64,000 nucleotides of DNA, from contig NZ_JALKAP010000001.1 in the NCBI RefSeq assembly GCF_023016045.1, positions 486,893 through 550,892 on the forward strand. Direction: 5' to 3'. This stretch comes from Marinobacter sp. S6332 (lineage in GTDB: Bacteria > Pseudomonadota > Gammaproteobacteria > Pseudomonadales > Oleiphilaceae). This document shows, in pieces, positions 26,031-35,116 of the stretch; position 1 is the first letter of the stretch; every line of letters starts with the position of its first letter. The notes under the pieces are model-generated. The model did no database searches and was not told the DNA's origin. It was given only the letters and a program-made list of their open reading frames with translations. A program made the position numbers and the translations under genes.

Positions 26031-27344
26031 TTAGTGAACGTTCCCGTGAAATTGCGCTAATTTTCCAGCTTGAAGCTTAACGCCCTCAAGAATTGACTCA
26101 CTGATACGAGATGGAAAATCGTTTGGTAACAAGGCCTCCACAAGACTTATAGCCGAGGGCATCTGCTCCAAGGTTTCTTCAAGCAATTCGCTCGCCCTTT
26201 CGCTGGAATACCCCACTTGCTTCGCGGTACTTATGAAATGCCTGGGCTCAATACGATCCCAATGGTAATGGCGATTTCGCCCCTTTACTGACATCGCCAT
26301 TTTCGCTCTTTGTGGCGCCAGGCTGCCTTTTTTCATGAGCGGATATGCTGAAATCACGTCGTAGAGAGGTGTCATACGGTAGGCTGAGTGAGGCTCAATA
26401 AACAGGCTGAAGTTCTTGGCATGACCATCAATTGCAGCAAGCAACCAAAACACTATTTGTGCCTTGAAGAAGGCTTTACGGTCCTTGTTGGCTTCCTGTG
26501 AGCCAAGAAGAAGTTTCATTCCATCATGAATCCCCGGCCCGCCATCACTTTCGTACTTGATGGCGGGAGCCACCCCTAGCGCTTGGCAGAAGTCTTCCTG
26601 TGGCAACCGCATGAGCCAGCTGGAATCTTTTGACCAGCGACGATCAAAGCGCTCTACAATCAATACCTTCTGATGCCCAAACTGACCAAGTTCTGCGTTA
26701 GCTGTTGGCAAGCCAAAGGCTTTCAGGAGCTGCAGGCAAAGCCACTCGTTCTCACCACTTTCCCGAAGGTCGATATTGCTGTGCTCGAGAAAGCCAATAG
26801 GCAGTTTGAATATGTGACTGGTGGGCGTGCTATTTGTAGGGAGTTGCCAATTGTCTTGATGCCATAACAGCGCGGTTTTTTCCTGGGCACCGGCCAAAGA
26901 GATGCGAAAATCATTGTTCCGCGCCATTCCCAAAGGTGAATTCTGATAGTCGCCCAGAAGCTGTTCAATTTCCGTGGCGCCCAAGGGTTCCGCCGTCACA
27001 GTCCGAACATCTGGCACCACCGAATTCTGCGGATACAGCTGAATAGCACCAATACAGTCACGGCCAACGCTTGCCAACAGATCGAACGGATGGCGCGTAG
27101 CCGCTTTGAAACGCGCCTGCATTCGAGATCTAATGGCTTCGGAATCCGGCAGCAAGTTGTCAAAAAAATTAAAAACCAACGCCCCTCGATAGGTCTTTGG
27201 CGATAGCGGTAATGAAAGTGAAATGGCTCGGGCGCCAGGTTGATTCAGCCAGACGGGATAGTACTGAAAAGCCATGGCACCGGAGCTTTCCAGCGTTAGC
27301 CTCCCTACCTCAATACCGTTCAGGGCCACGCTCAAGTCAGACAT
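26031..27344 (-). CDS. hipA: HipA-type Ser/Thr kinase toxin
   Basis: The protein has 437 residues, matching E. coli HipA (440). ATG 27344 is chosen; a GTG directly after the antitoxin stop is two codons earlier. The N-subdomain has FNFFDNLLPDSE; SLAGAQEKTAL and SHIFKLP form the ATP site; DGHAKNF holds the catalytic Asp; LYDVISAYP holds the metal Asp. HipA phosphorylates glutamyl-tRNA synthetase in E. coli and causes growth arrest and persistence. All key residues are present, so it is probably active. It is encoded directly after the antitoxin, with its stop separated by about 44 bp from the FAN1-like gene. Confidence 0.93.
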   Translation of the reverse strand: MSDLSVALNGIEVGRLTLESSGAMAFQYYPVWLNQPGARAISLSLPLSPKTYRGALVFNFFDNLLPDSEAIRSRMQARFKAATRHPFDLLASVGRDCIGAIQLYPQNSVVPDVRTVTAEPLGATEIEQLLGDYQNSPLGMARNNDFRISLAGAQEKTALLWHQDNWQLPTNSTPTSHIFKLPIGFLEHSNIDLRESGENEWLCLQLLKAFGLPTANAELGQFGHQKVLIVERFDRRWSKDSSWLMRLPQEDFCQALGVAPAIKYESDGGPGIHDGMKLLLGSQEANKDRKAFFKAQIVFWLLAAIDGHAKNFSLFIEPHSAYRMTPLYDVISAYPLMKKGSLAPQRAKMAMSVKGRNRHYHWDRIEPRHFISTAKQVGYSSERASELLEETLEQMPSAISLVEALLPNDFPSRISESILEGVKLQAGKLAQFHGNVH

Positions 27345-27350
27345 GCACAC

Positions 27351-27599
27351 TCACCATTCTTCATTCCAGCCGCTCGCCGGATCCGGGGCCCCACGCTCCA
27401 CCACACGCAGCTCAAGATCAAGGGCGGAAAGAAGCTTGAACAGGGTCTCGATTCGGCTTTTATCCGGATGATTCTCGAAACCTGAAACAGTGGCCTGCTT
27501 TACCCCCACCTTGTCCGCAGTGGCTCGCTGACTGAGCCTTTGGCGACTTCTGGCATTTTTTATTACCGTAGCCAGCGCTTCAGAAGATGTAACTTTCAT
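27351..27599 (-). CDS. hipB: HipB-type antitoxin, XRE helix-turn-helix repressor
   Basis: The protein has 82 residues. ATG 27599 is chosen over the GTG four codons upstream, which overlaps an operator-like site. The helix-turn-helix is RLSQRATADKVGVKQATVSGFE (read as two helices around residues 25-45), followed by DKSRIETLFKLLSALDLEL, typical of HipB. It neutralises HipA and represses the operon. The C-terminal tail GWNEEW is like the exposed tail that is degraded by Lon in E. coli HipB. It is the first gene of the operon. Confidence 0.92.
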   Translation of the reverse strand: MKVTSSEALATVIKNARSRQRLSQRATADKVGVKQATVSGFENHPDKSRIETLFKLLSALDLELRVVERGAPDPASGWNEEW

Positions 27600-27602
27600 A
27601 AC

Positions 27603-27677
27603 TATACCCACTAGAGGATTAATTGAGATATATACCCTATAGGGGATAAAGTCAATTTAACCCCCTACAGGGGATTA
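27603..27677 (-). promoter_or_regulatory. Three HipB operator-like palindromes upstream of hipBA
   Basis: Three related inverted repeats lie upstream of hipB at about 27603-27621, 27631-27648 and 27657-27677. Each has the form TATACCC, four or five bases, GGGGATA (variants TAACCCC and GAGGATTA). This is close in form to the E. coli HipB operator, TATCC-N8-GGATA. The spacing is 28 and about 26 bp. They probably mediate autoregulation and lie between hipB and the divergent recC. Confidence 0.75.
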
Positions 27678-27797
27678 AACACTCACAACCAGCCGTTCCA
27701 GAATTTTAAGCACCATAGGTTTGCGCTATCTGTTTCTCTAACCACATGCGGTAACCTGTAGCATCGGAATTGCCTCAGATACCAAACAGGGAAGCCC

Positions 27798-30700
27798 ATG
27801 CCCGAACACGCTGCCATAACCCCCGGCTTTCACGCCGTTCACGCCAACCATCTGGAAGACCTGCGCCGGGCGGTGGTGTTTATCTGCCAGCAGAACCCGT
27901 TGCCACCGCTGCAAAGCGAAACCTTTCTGGTGCAGAGTAATGGCATTGCCCAGTGGCTGAAGCTGGCGCTGGCAGAAAAGCGTTCGGAAGACGGCAGTGA
28001 AGGCGGGTTGGGCATCGCCGCCGGTATGGATTTTTTGTTCCCGGCGCGGTTTATCTGGCAAGCCTACCGGGCCGTACTGCCGGATGGCGAGGTGCCGGAG
28101 CAATCCCCGTTTGATAAGCGCAGGCTGGTGTGGCGGCTTTATCGACTGCTGCCGGAACTGGTGCATACAGACGAAGTATTCAACCCGCTGGCGCGCTTTC
28201 TGGAGGGTAGCGACACGGATTTGCGGGCGTTTCAGCTGGCGGAAAAAGTAGCGGATCTGTTTGACCAGTATCAGGTGTTCCGCGCCGACTGGCTGGCTGC
28301 TTGGGAACAGGGCCGGGATGTGGTGATCACCGCTCGCGGCGAGGAAAAGCCGGTTGAGAAGGAAACGCTTTGGCAGCCATTGCTCTGGCGCAAGCTGGTG
28401 GAAAACACAGGCGCGGAAGCCCACACCAGCCGATCGCAGATTCACACGCGGTTTATGGCCGAAGGCCAGCGTATCACTGCGCCTGCTCACCCCAGCCGTT
28501 TGCCCAAACGCATTGTGGTGTTCGGGGTTTCCTCGCTGCCACGTCAAGCGCTAGAGGCTCTATACGTTCTCAGTCGATTCAGTCAGGTGGTGCTCTGCGT
28601 TCACAACCCGTCGCAGTTTTACTGGGCCGATATTATCAGTGACCGGGAACTGCTGAAAGCCGAACGTAAGCGCGGCAAAGTCCACCAAACACTGTCGAAA
28701 ATTGAAGATCCCGATCAGCTGCACCAGCACGCCAATCCTCTGCTGGCCGCCTGGGGTAAACAGGGCCGGGATTACATTCGCCTGCTGGATGAGTTCGATA
28801 ATCCCGATGAGTACCGCGCCAGTTTCCAGACCCCGGATCAGAAGATCGATATCTTCTCCGAACATGGCTCTGATCAGGCACCGTGTTTGCTACACCAGCT
28901 CCAGAACGACATTTACAACCTGACGCCGCTTCAGGAAATCCGGGATGAACAGCGTGAACTCGATCTGGCTCACGACCACTCCATAGCCTTCCACGATGCC
29001 CACAGCCCACAACGGGAAGTGGAGATTCTGCACGACCAGCTTTTGGCGGCGCTCAACGCAGATACCACACTGCGCCCCCGGGATGTGATGGTGATGGTGC
29101 CGGATATCAACGTCTACGCGCCCCACATTCAGGCAGTGTTTGGTCGCTATACATCAGGTCTCAAGCGCCACATTCCGTTCACCATTTCCGATCAGGGCCA
29201 GCGCCACCATGAGCCGGTTCTGATTGCCCTGGAAACGCTTATGTCTCTGCCCCGCAGCCGCTTCGGGGTGAGTGAAATCGTCAGCTTGCTGGAAGTGCCC
29301 GGGGTTCGCGATCGTTTCGAGATTGCCGAAGAAGAAATCCCTTTGGCGCGGCGCTGGGTAGAAGGCGCCAACATCCGCTGGGGTCTGCACGGTGCGCACC
29401 GGGAAAGCCTGGAGCTGCCTTCCGGTCTGGAGCGCAACACCTGGCAAGCTGGCCTGCGCTCCATGCTTTTAGGTTACGGCATGGGCGACGACGAGCCTTG
29501 GGCCGGTGTTCAGCCCTACGGCGAAATAGGCGGCCTGCAAGCCAGTTTGGCAGGGCGCCTTGGGGAGTTTGTGTTCCGCCTGGAAACCTTATGGCAGGAG
29601 CTGCAGGAACAACGCACACCGCAACAATGGGAAGAGCTTTTCTCGGCCATGCTGGAGCAGTTTTTCCACAAGGTGGAAGGGCATGATTTGTTGCTGCTGA
29701 ACCGCTTTCGCCGGCAGCTGGAGCAGTGGCTGGAAGACACACTGGCCGCCGGGTTGGACAAGCAATACTTACCCTTGAATATTGTGAAGGACGTATTGCT
29801 GCAAGGCCTGGATGAGGGCGGTCTGAATCAGCGCTTTCTGGCGGGCAAGGTAAATTTCGCCACATTGATGCCCATGCGTGCGATTCCCTTCCGCAAGGTG
29901 TGCCTGCTGGGCATGAACGATGGTGACTATCCACGCTCTCGGCCGCCGGTGGATTTTGATCTGATGGCTCAGGATTACCGCCCCGGGGATCGTTCCCGCC
30001 GGGAAGACGACCGCTACCTGTTTCTCGAAGCCATGCTTTCTGCCCGCGAACAGCTTTATATCAGTTGGGTAGGGCGCAGCATCAAAGACGACTCAGAACG
30101 GCCGCCCTCGGTATTGGTAGCCCAGCTTCAGGATCATCTCGACAGCCTGTGGGCAGTGGCGGGGCAGCCAAATAAAGAGGTGACGAAAGTGCTGACCACT
30201 CAACACCCGTTGCAGCCGTTCAGTCGGGATTATTTCCCTAAATCCAATGGGTCAGAAAACAGCCCGGAAGAAACCGCCAAGCCACTGATTGAGGTACTGC
30301 AAAGCCGAAGCCTGTTCACCTACGAGCGGGAGTGGCGCAGCGCCCATGGCGTTGAAGCCGACGAACTCGCTCAAACCCCATTGCCCTATCAAGCACCGGA
30401 AGAGCCCATCAGCCTGAACGATCTGGCCGGCTTTCTGAAAAAGCCCATCGACACCTTCTATCAACGCCGCCTGCAAGTGCGCTTTGATGAGGTGGAAGAC
30501 GAAGACACCGACAACGAAAACTTCGACCTGAACGGGCTGGACCGCTGGCGGCTGGATAACGAACTCATTCAGCAAAGCCTGCTCAAAGCCAGCACCGAAG
30601 AAGAACTGCACGAACGATTGGAAACCACGCTGGACAGCATGGCCCGGCGCGGCGACCTGGGTATGGGTGTTACCGAACACCGCCTGCGCACTGAATTGTC

Positions 30701-31391
30701 CGGGCGCTTGCCTAACCTGTTCGGGCGCTACCAAAGCGCCTTGGCAGAATGGCCGGAAGCGGTGACTGAGCCTTTGGTCTTCAACTACACCTATGAAAAT
30801 GCCAGCAGAACCCTGGAAGTCGCCGACCTGATTGATGGCCTGCGCCGCAATGCCAATGGCGATCTGTGTCGGCTGGTGGTGGCCAGCTCAGGTTTACTGA
30901 CCGGCTCCGGCTCTAGCAGAAAAGTGCGCTACGCCAACCTGATTCGGGACTGGTTGATTCACCTGGCCGGGCAACTTAGCGGGCAACCGTTTTCAACGCT
31001 GATTCTGGGCAAGGAAGAAGACCGAAAATTCACCTTCGCCCCCATGGCCACCGAAACGGCCAAACAACACTTCGACACAGTTTTGAAACGCTGGATGGAA
31101 GCCACCACCCGGGCCTTGCCGATTCACTGCGACGCCGGTTTTGCGTGGGTCACCAGTTACTATGGTGGCAAGAAATACCTGAGCAATCACGAGCGCGCCA
31201 TAGAAGAAGCGGAAACGGTTTATAACACCGCCCTGAGCCGGGACACCGGCTACCTGCGCGGTGCCTTCGAAACCCCCGAATCACTCATGGCCAGTGGCGA
31301 ATTTGAAGCGCTCCTGCACGATCTGTATGTACCCCTGTGGGAAGCAGAGCAGGACAAGTCCGCGGCAGAACAGATTGAGAAGATGGCATGA
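27798..31391 (+). CDS. recC: Exodeoxyribonuclease V subunit RecC
   Basis: The 1197-residue protein is the Chi-recognition subunit of RecBCD, which processes double-strand breaks for RecA. The N-terminal part begins HANHLEDLRRAVVF and FLVQSNGIAQWLK, characteristic of RecC, followed by the inactive helicase domains (MVMVPDINVYAP; ICxxGMNDGDYPR-like CLLGMNDGDYPR; RSRREDDRYLFLEAML) and a C-terminal inactive nuclease-like domain. It is slightly longer than E. coli RecC (1122). The start has GGGAAG upstream. Its TGA overlaps the recB start (ATGA). The gene is divergent from hipBA, about 200 bp away. Confidence 0.96.
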   Translation: MPEHAAITPGFHAVHANHLEDLRRAVVFICQQNPLPPLQSETFLVQSNGIAQWLKLALAEKRSEDGSEGGLGIAAGMDFLFPARFIWQAYRAVLPDGEVPEQSPFDKRRLVWRLYRLLPELVHTDEVFNPLARFLEGSDTDLRAFQLAEKVADLFDQYQVFRADWLAAWEQGRDVVITARGEEKPVEKETLWQPLLWRKLVENTGAEAHTSRSQIHTRFMAEGQRITAPAHPSRLPKRIVVFGVSSLPRQALEALYVLSRFSQVVLCVHNPSQFYWADIISDRELLKAERKRGKVHQTLSKIEDPDQLHQHANPLLAAWGKQGRDYIRLLDEFDNPDEYRASFQTPDQKIDIFSEHGSDQAPCLLHQLQNDIYNLTPLQEIRDEQRELDLAHDHSIAFHDAHSPQREVEILHDQLLAALNADTTLRPRDVMVMVPDINVYAPHIQAVFGRYTSGLKRHIPFTISDQGQRHHEPVLIALETLMSLPRSRFGVSEIVSLLEVPGVRDRFEIAEEEIPLARRWVEGANIRWGLHGAHRESLELPSGLERNTWQAGLRSMLLGYGMGDDEPWAGVQPYGEIGGLQASLAGRLGEFVFRLETLWQELQEQRTPQQWEELFSAMLEQFFHKVEGHDLLLLNRFRRQLEQWLEDTLAAGLDKQYLPLNIVKDVLLQGLDEGGLNQRFLAGKVNFATLMPMRAIPFRKVCLLGMNDGDYPRSRPPVDFDLMAQDYRPGDRSRREDDRYLFLEAMLSAREQLYISWVGRSIKDDSERPPSVLVAQLQDHLDSLWAVAGQPNKEVTKVLTTQHPLQPFSRDYFPKSNGSENSPEETAKPLIEVLQSRSLFTYEREWRSAHGVEADELAQTPLPYQAPEEPISLNDLAGFLKKPIDTFYQRRLQVRFDEVEDEDTDNENFDLNGLDRWRLDNELIQQSLLKASTEEELHERLETTLDSMARRGDLGMGVTEHRLRTELSGRLPNLFGRYQSALAEWPEAVTEPLVFNYTYENASRTLEVADLIDGLRRNANGDLCRLVVASSGLLTGSGSSRKVRYANLIRDWLIHLAGQLSGQPFSTLILGKEEDRKFTFAPMATETAKQHFDTVLKRWMEATTRALPIHCDAGFAWVTSYYGGKKYLSNHERAIEEAETVYNTALSRDTGYLRGAFETPESLMASGEFEALLHDLYVPLWEAEQDKSAAEQIEKMA

Positions 31392-34300
31392 CAGAGCAAT
31401 CAGGCAACCGAAACCCGAATCTCGACCCGTTAACGCTGCCCCTGAACGGCAGTGCGCTGATTGAAGCCAGTGCGGGTACCGGCAAAACCTTCACCATCGC
31501 CATCTTGTATGTGCGCTTGGTGCTCGGCCACGGCCAGACAGACCCAAGCCCGTTGCAAGACCTGCTGCCGCCAAATCTGCTGGTGGTGACTTTCACCGAA
31601 GCCGCCACCAAAGAACTTCGGGACCGTATCCGCACCCGGCTCACCCAGGCCGCCGAGGTATTCTCCGAGCACGCCGCCGACCTTGAGCCAGCACCGGAAA
31701 CGGCACTTATCCACAAGCTGCGGGACGACAGCTATCCAGACCCTGCCAGCTGGCCCGATTGCCGCAAAAAACTGCTACTCGCCGCCGAGTGGATGGACGA
31801 AGCCGCGGTGTCCACCATCCATGGCTTCTGCAACCGCATGTTGAGCGAGCACGCCTTCGACAGTGGCAGCCTGTTTAAACTCACGCTGGAAACCGATCAG
31901 AGCGAGTTGCTGGATGACGTCGCCCGGGATTACTGGCGCACCTTTGTGTATCCGCTGCCGCCAGCGCTGATGGATGAAGCGCTGAGTCACTGGAAAACCC
32001 CAACGGATCTGCGTGCCGCCGTGCGCAACCTGATTGGCGATCCCGAAAGTCTGGGTACGCCGCCTGCGGATGTTCACAACGCTATTGATCAGGTGGTCAC
32101 CGAAAGAGAGAACCAATCCAACGCGCTGAAACGCTACGACTGGGCCAAATGGCAAGGTGAAGTCACTGACCTGCTGAACGATCTCAACAAGAGCAAACGG
32201 CTGCACGGTGGCAGCAAGAACGCCATGCTGAAAGTGTGGGACACCTTGGTGGATTGGGCCAGCTCCAACGATTTGTTGCCAGAAAAACTGGATTCCGCCG
32301 CAGGCTTCAAAAACCAGACCCCCGAAGGGCTGGATAACATCCTGAAAGGTGACGACCCGGCCCCTCACCATCCGGCGTTCGATGCCATCGAGGAGCTGAT
32401 CGAATTCGGCCAGAATCAGCCCAGCGCGAAATCCGACATTCTGCGCCATGCCAGCCACTGGATTGCCCAGCGGCTGGAAGATGAAAAGCAGAAACGCTCG
32501 GAAATGGGCTTCGACGACCTGCTGACCCGGCTCGACGACGCGCTGCAAGGCCCCCGGGGCGAGCAACTGGCCGCCACCATACGCCGCCAGTTTCCGGTGG
32601 CGCTGATTGATGAATTTCAGGACACCGACCCGGTGCAGTACCGGATTTTCGACCGCATCTACCGGGTTGAAGAGAACCATCCGGACACCTGCCTGCTGAT
32701 GATCGGCGACCCGAAACAGGCCATTTACGGTTTCCGGGGTGCGGATATCTACACCTATCTGCAAGCCCGCCTGGGGGTGCAAGACCGCACCTATACCCTG
32801 GGGAAAAACTTCCGCTCTGCACAAACCATGGTGTCTGCCGTCAACCGGGTGTTCGAATACAGTGACCAACACAGCCAGGACGGTGCCTTCCTGTTTGGGC
32901 AGGGTGATACCTCACCACTGCCGTTTCAGGGTGTCGCTGCCAACGGCACCAAGCGGGTGTGGTCAATAGACCAAGAGCCACAACCAAGCTTGATTTTCTG
33001 GACTCACGAATCCGGCGATACCCACAAAGACGGCAGCCCCAAAGCCATCGCAAAAGGCACCGCCACCACCGATATCGCCGAAACCTGCGCCAGTGAAATT
33101 GCCCGTTTACTCACGCTGGGGCAGGCCGGGAAAGCCGGATTTGTGTTGCTGGACAACCCGAAGGATCTGGAACCGGTTAGCCCACAAGACATTGCCGTGC
33201 TGGTCAACAACCGGGATGAAGCCGCTGCCGTTCGCGATGCGTTAGGCCGCCGGCGCATCAAAAGTGTGTACCTGTCTGACCGGGGCTCGGTACTGACGTC
33301 GCCGGAAGCAAAAGAAGTCTTGTCCTGGCTGCGAGCCTTTGCCGAACCCCGGCAACTGGCTTACATCCGGGCTGCGCTGGCGACTCCGACACTGAGCCAG
33401 TCCTGGCAGGCAATGAACCAACTGCTCAGCGACGAACTTGCGTTGGAGCGGGAAATAGAACGGTTTATCGGTTATCAACAGCAGTGGCACAACCAGGGCG
33501 TGCTGCCCATGCTGCGTAGCTTCCTGATGGATTTTGAGGTGCCCGGGCGCCTGCTACGACGGCCCGATGGCGAGCGCCGGTTAACCGACATATTGCACAT
33601 TGCCGAGCTGCTGCAACAAGACAGTCTGCAACTGGATGGCGAACACGCCCTGGTGCATCACTTCACCCAGATCCTGCGCGCCGCAGACGAGGAGGACGAA
33701 CATCGCACCCTACGCCTCGAAAGCGATGCGGCTCTGGTGAAAGTCATTACTGTGCACAAATCCAAAGGCCTGGAATACCCTCTGGTGTTCCTGCCGTTTG
33801 GCACCGCCTACCGGGCCCAAAGCGAGAAGCAGTCGTTTGTCAGCTACCACGACTGCAACAACAAACTGATTACCGTGTTCGACCCCGATGCCGACGACGT
33901 TGCCAAAGCCGATCAGGAACGCCTGGGCGAAGACATCCGCAAAATCTACGTGGCCCTGACCCGGGCAAGGTTCGCCACCTGGGTGGGCGCCGCCGCCCTC
34001 GATAACTGGCAGCAAAGCGGGCTGGGTTATCTGATTTCCGGGAACGGGGCTGACAACATCAGCCAGTGCCTGGATGCCTTGGCTGAAGGCAAGCCGGAGA
34101 TTTCGGTTACGCCCCTGCCGGAACCGGAAGATACGCTCTATACCCCACAAGCCCCTGAAGCTCTTGGACCCGCACTGGCTTCCAGCCGGGAGGCACGGGA
34201 AGACTGGTGGATTGCCAGCTACTCCTCACTGGAATACACCGGGCTTTCTGGAACAGGCATAGCCTTCACCGGAGAAGTGGAAGACGCCGAAACCCAGAAC

Positions 34301-35116
34301 CTTCTGGAAGAGGGCGCCCACAACCCGGAAGACGAAGACACAGCGACTCTGCTCAGCCACAGCCTGCACAGCTTCCCAAAAGGTGCAGCGCCAGGAACCT
34401 TCCTGCACGATCTTCTGGAGTGGTGCGTACAGCAACAAGGCCTGCAACAGGTTGTGGATAACCCGGAACACTTGCGTGAGCAGCTCACCCGCCGCTGTAG
34501 CACACGGGGCTGGAGCGACTGGGTAGATACGCTTGAACACTGGATACTTGCGCTCATTCGCCAGCCGCTGCCGTTAAACCGTAACGGCGCTGAAAGCGCC
34601 AGCCTGGCGAGCCTGAGCACCCTGCGCCCGGAACTGGAGTTCTGGTTTGAGAGCCGTAACGTAAGCACCCGAGCCATGGACAAACTGGTGACTCAACACA
34701 CCTTAAACGGAGCGGACCGGCCGCAAGTGGATGCCGGGCGCTTCAACGGCATGCTGAAAGGCTTTATCGATCTGGTGTTTGAACACAACGGGCAATATTA
34801 CGTTCTGGACTACAAATCCAACTACCTTGGCGATAACGACAGCGCCTATACCGATCAGGCCATGGGCGAGGCAATTCTGGAGAAGCGCTACGACCTGCAG
34901 TACATCCTCTACCTGCTGGCTCTGCACCGTTTACTGAAAGCCCGTCTGCCAGATTACGACTACGAGCAGCACATAGGTGGCGCGGTGTATCTTTTTTTGC
35001 GGGGCGTGAACGCGCCGGGGGCAGGGGCGTTTACCGACAAACCACCCAGAGAGTTGATTGAACAACTGGATGCCATGTTCGATGGCAAGACAGTCTCCGG
35101 GGAGGTGGCGGCATGA
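31388..35116 (+). CDS. recB: Exodeoxyribonuclease V subunit RecB
   Basis: The 1242-residue protein combines a 3'-5' SF1 helicase and the nuclease of RecBCD. Walker A is ASAGTGKTFT at about residue 30; then FTEAATKELRDRI, STIHGFC, LIDEFQDTDPVQ, GDPKQAIYGFRGAD, TVHKSKGLEYP and ALTRAR are the UvrD-type motifs. The C-terminal nuclease has GFIDLVF and DYKSN, with the metal-binding Asp and catalytic Lys, plus QYILYLLALHR. All catalytic residues are present. It is coupled by 4-bp overlaps to recC and recD. Confidence 0.97.
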   Translation: MTEQSGNRNPNLDPLTLPLNGSALIEASAGTGKTFTIAILYVRLVLGHGQTDPSPLQDLLPPNLLVVTFTEAATKELRDRIRTRLTQAAEVFSEHAADLEPAPETALIHKLRDDSYPDPASWPDCRKKLLLAAEWMDEAAVSTIHGFCNRMLSEHAFDSGSLFKLTLETDQSELLDDVARDYWRTFVYPLPPALMDEALSHWKTPTDLRAAVRNLIGDPESLGTPPADVHNAIDQVVTERENQSNALKRYDWAKWQGEVTDLLNDLNKSKRLHGGSKNAMLKVWDTLVDWASSNDLLPEKLDSAAGFKNQTPEGLDNILKGDDPAPHHPAFDAIEELIEFGQNQPSAKSDILRHASHWIAQRLEDEKQKRSEMGFDDLLTRLDDALQGPRGEQLAATIRRQFPVALIDEFQDTDPVQYRIFDRIYRVEENHPDTCLLMIGDPKQAIYGFRGADIYTYLQARLGVQDRTYTLGKNFRSAQTMVSAVNRVFEYSDQHSQDGAFLFGQGDTSPLPFQGVAANGTKRVWSIDQEPQPSLIFWTHESGDTHKDGSPKAIAKGTATTDIAETCASEIARLLTLGQAGKAGFVLLDNPKDLEPVSPQDIAVLVNNRDEAAAVRDALGRRRIKSVYLSDRGSVLTSPEAKEVLSWLRAFAEPRQLAYIRAALATPTLSQSWQAMNQLLSDELALEREIERFIGYQQQWHNQGVLPMLRSFLMDFEVPGRLLRRPDGERRLTDILHIAELLQQDSLQLDGEHALVHHFTQILRAADEEDEHRTLRLESDAALVKVITVHKSKGLEYPLVFLPFGTAYRAQSEKQSFVSYHDCNNKLITVFDPDADDVAKADQERLGEDIRKIYVALTRARFATWVGAAALDNWQQSGLGYLISGNGADNISQCLDALAEGKPEISVTPLPEPEDTLYTPQAPEALGPALASSREAREDWWIASYSSLEYTGLSGTGIAFTGEVEDAETQNLLEEGAHNPEDEDTATLLSHSLHSFPKGAAPGTFLHDLLEWCVQQQGLQQVVDNPEHLREQLTRRCSTRGWSDWVDTLEHWILALIRQPLPLNRNGAESASLASLSTLRPELEFWFESRNVSTRAMDKLVTQHTLNGADRPQVDAGRFNGMLKGFIDLVFEHNGQYYVLDYKSNYLGDNDSAYTDQAMGEAILEKRYDLQYILYLLALHRLLKARLPDYDYEQHIGGAVYLFLRGVNAPGAGAFTDKPPRELIEQLDAMFDGKTVSGEVAA

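Noticed and set aside
27738..28547. Long minus-strand open frame opposite the start of recC
   Set aside because: It lies opposite recC, which has clear homology; the antisense frame has no family resemblance.
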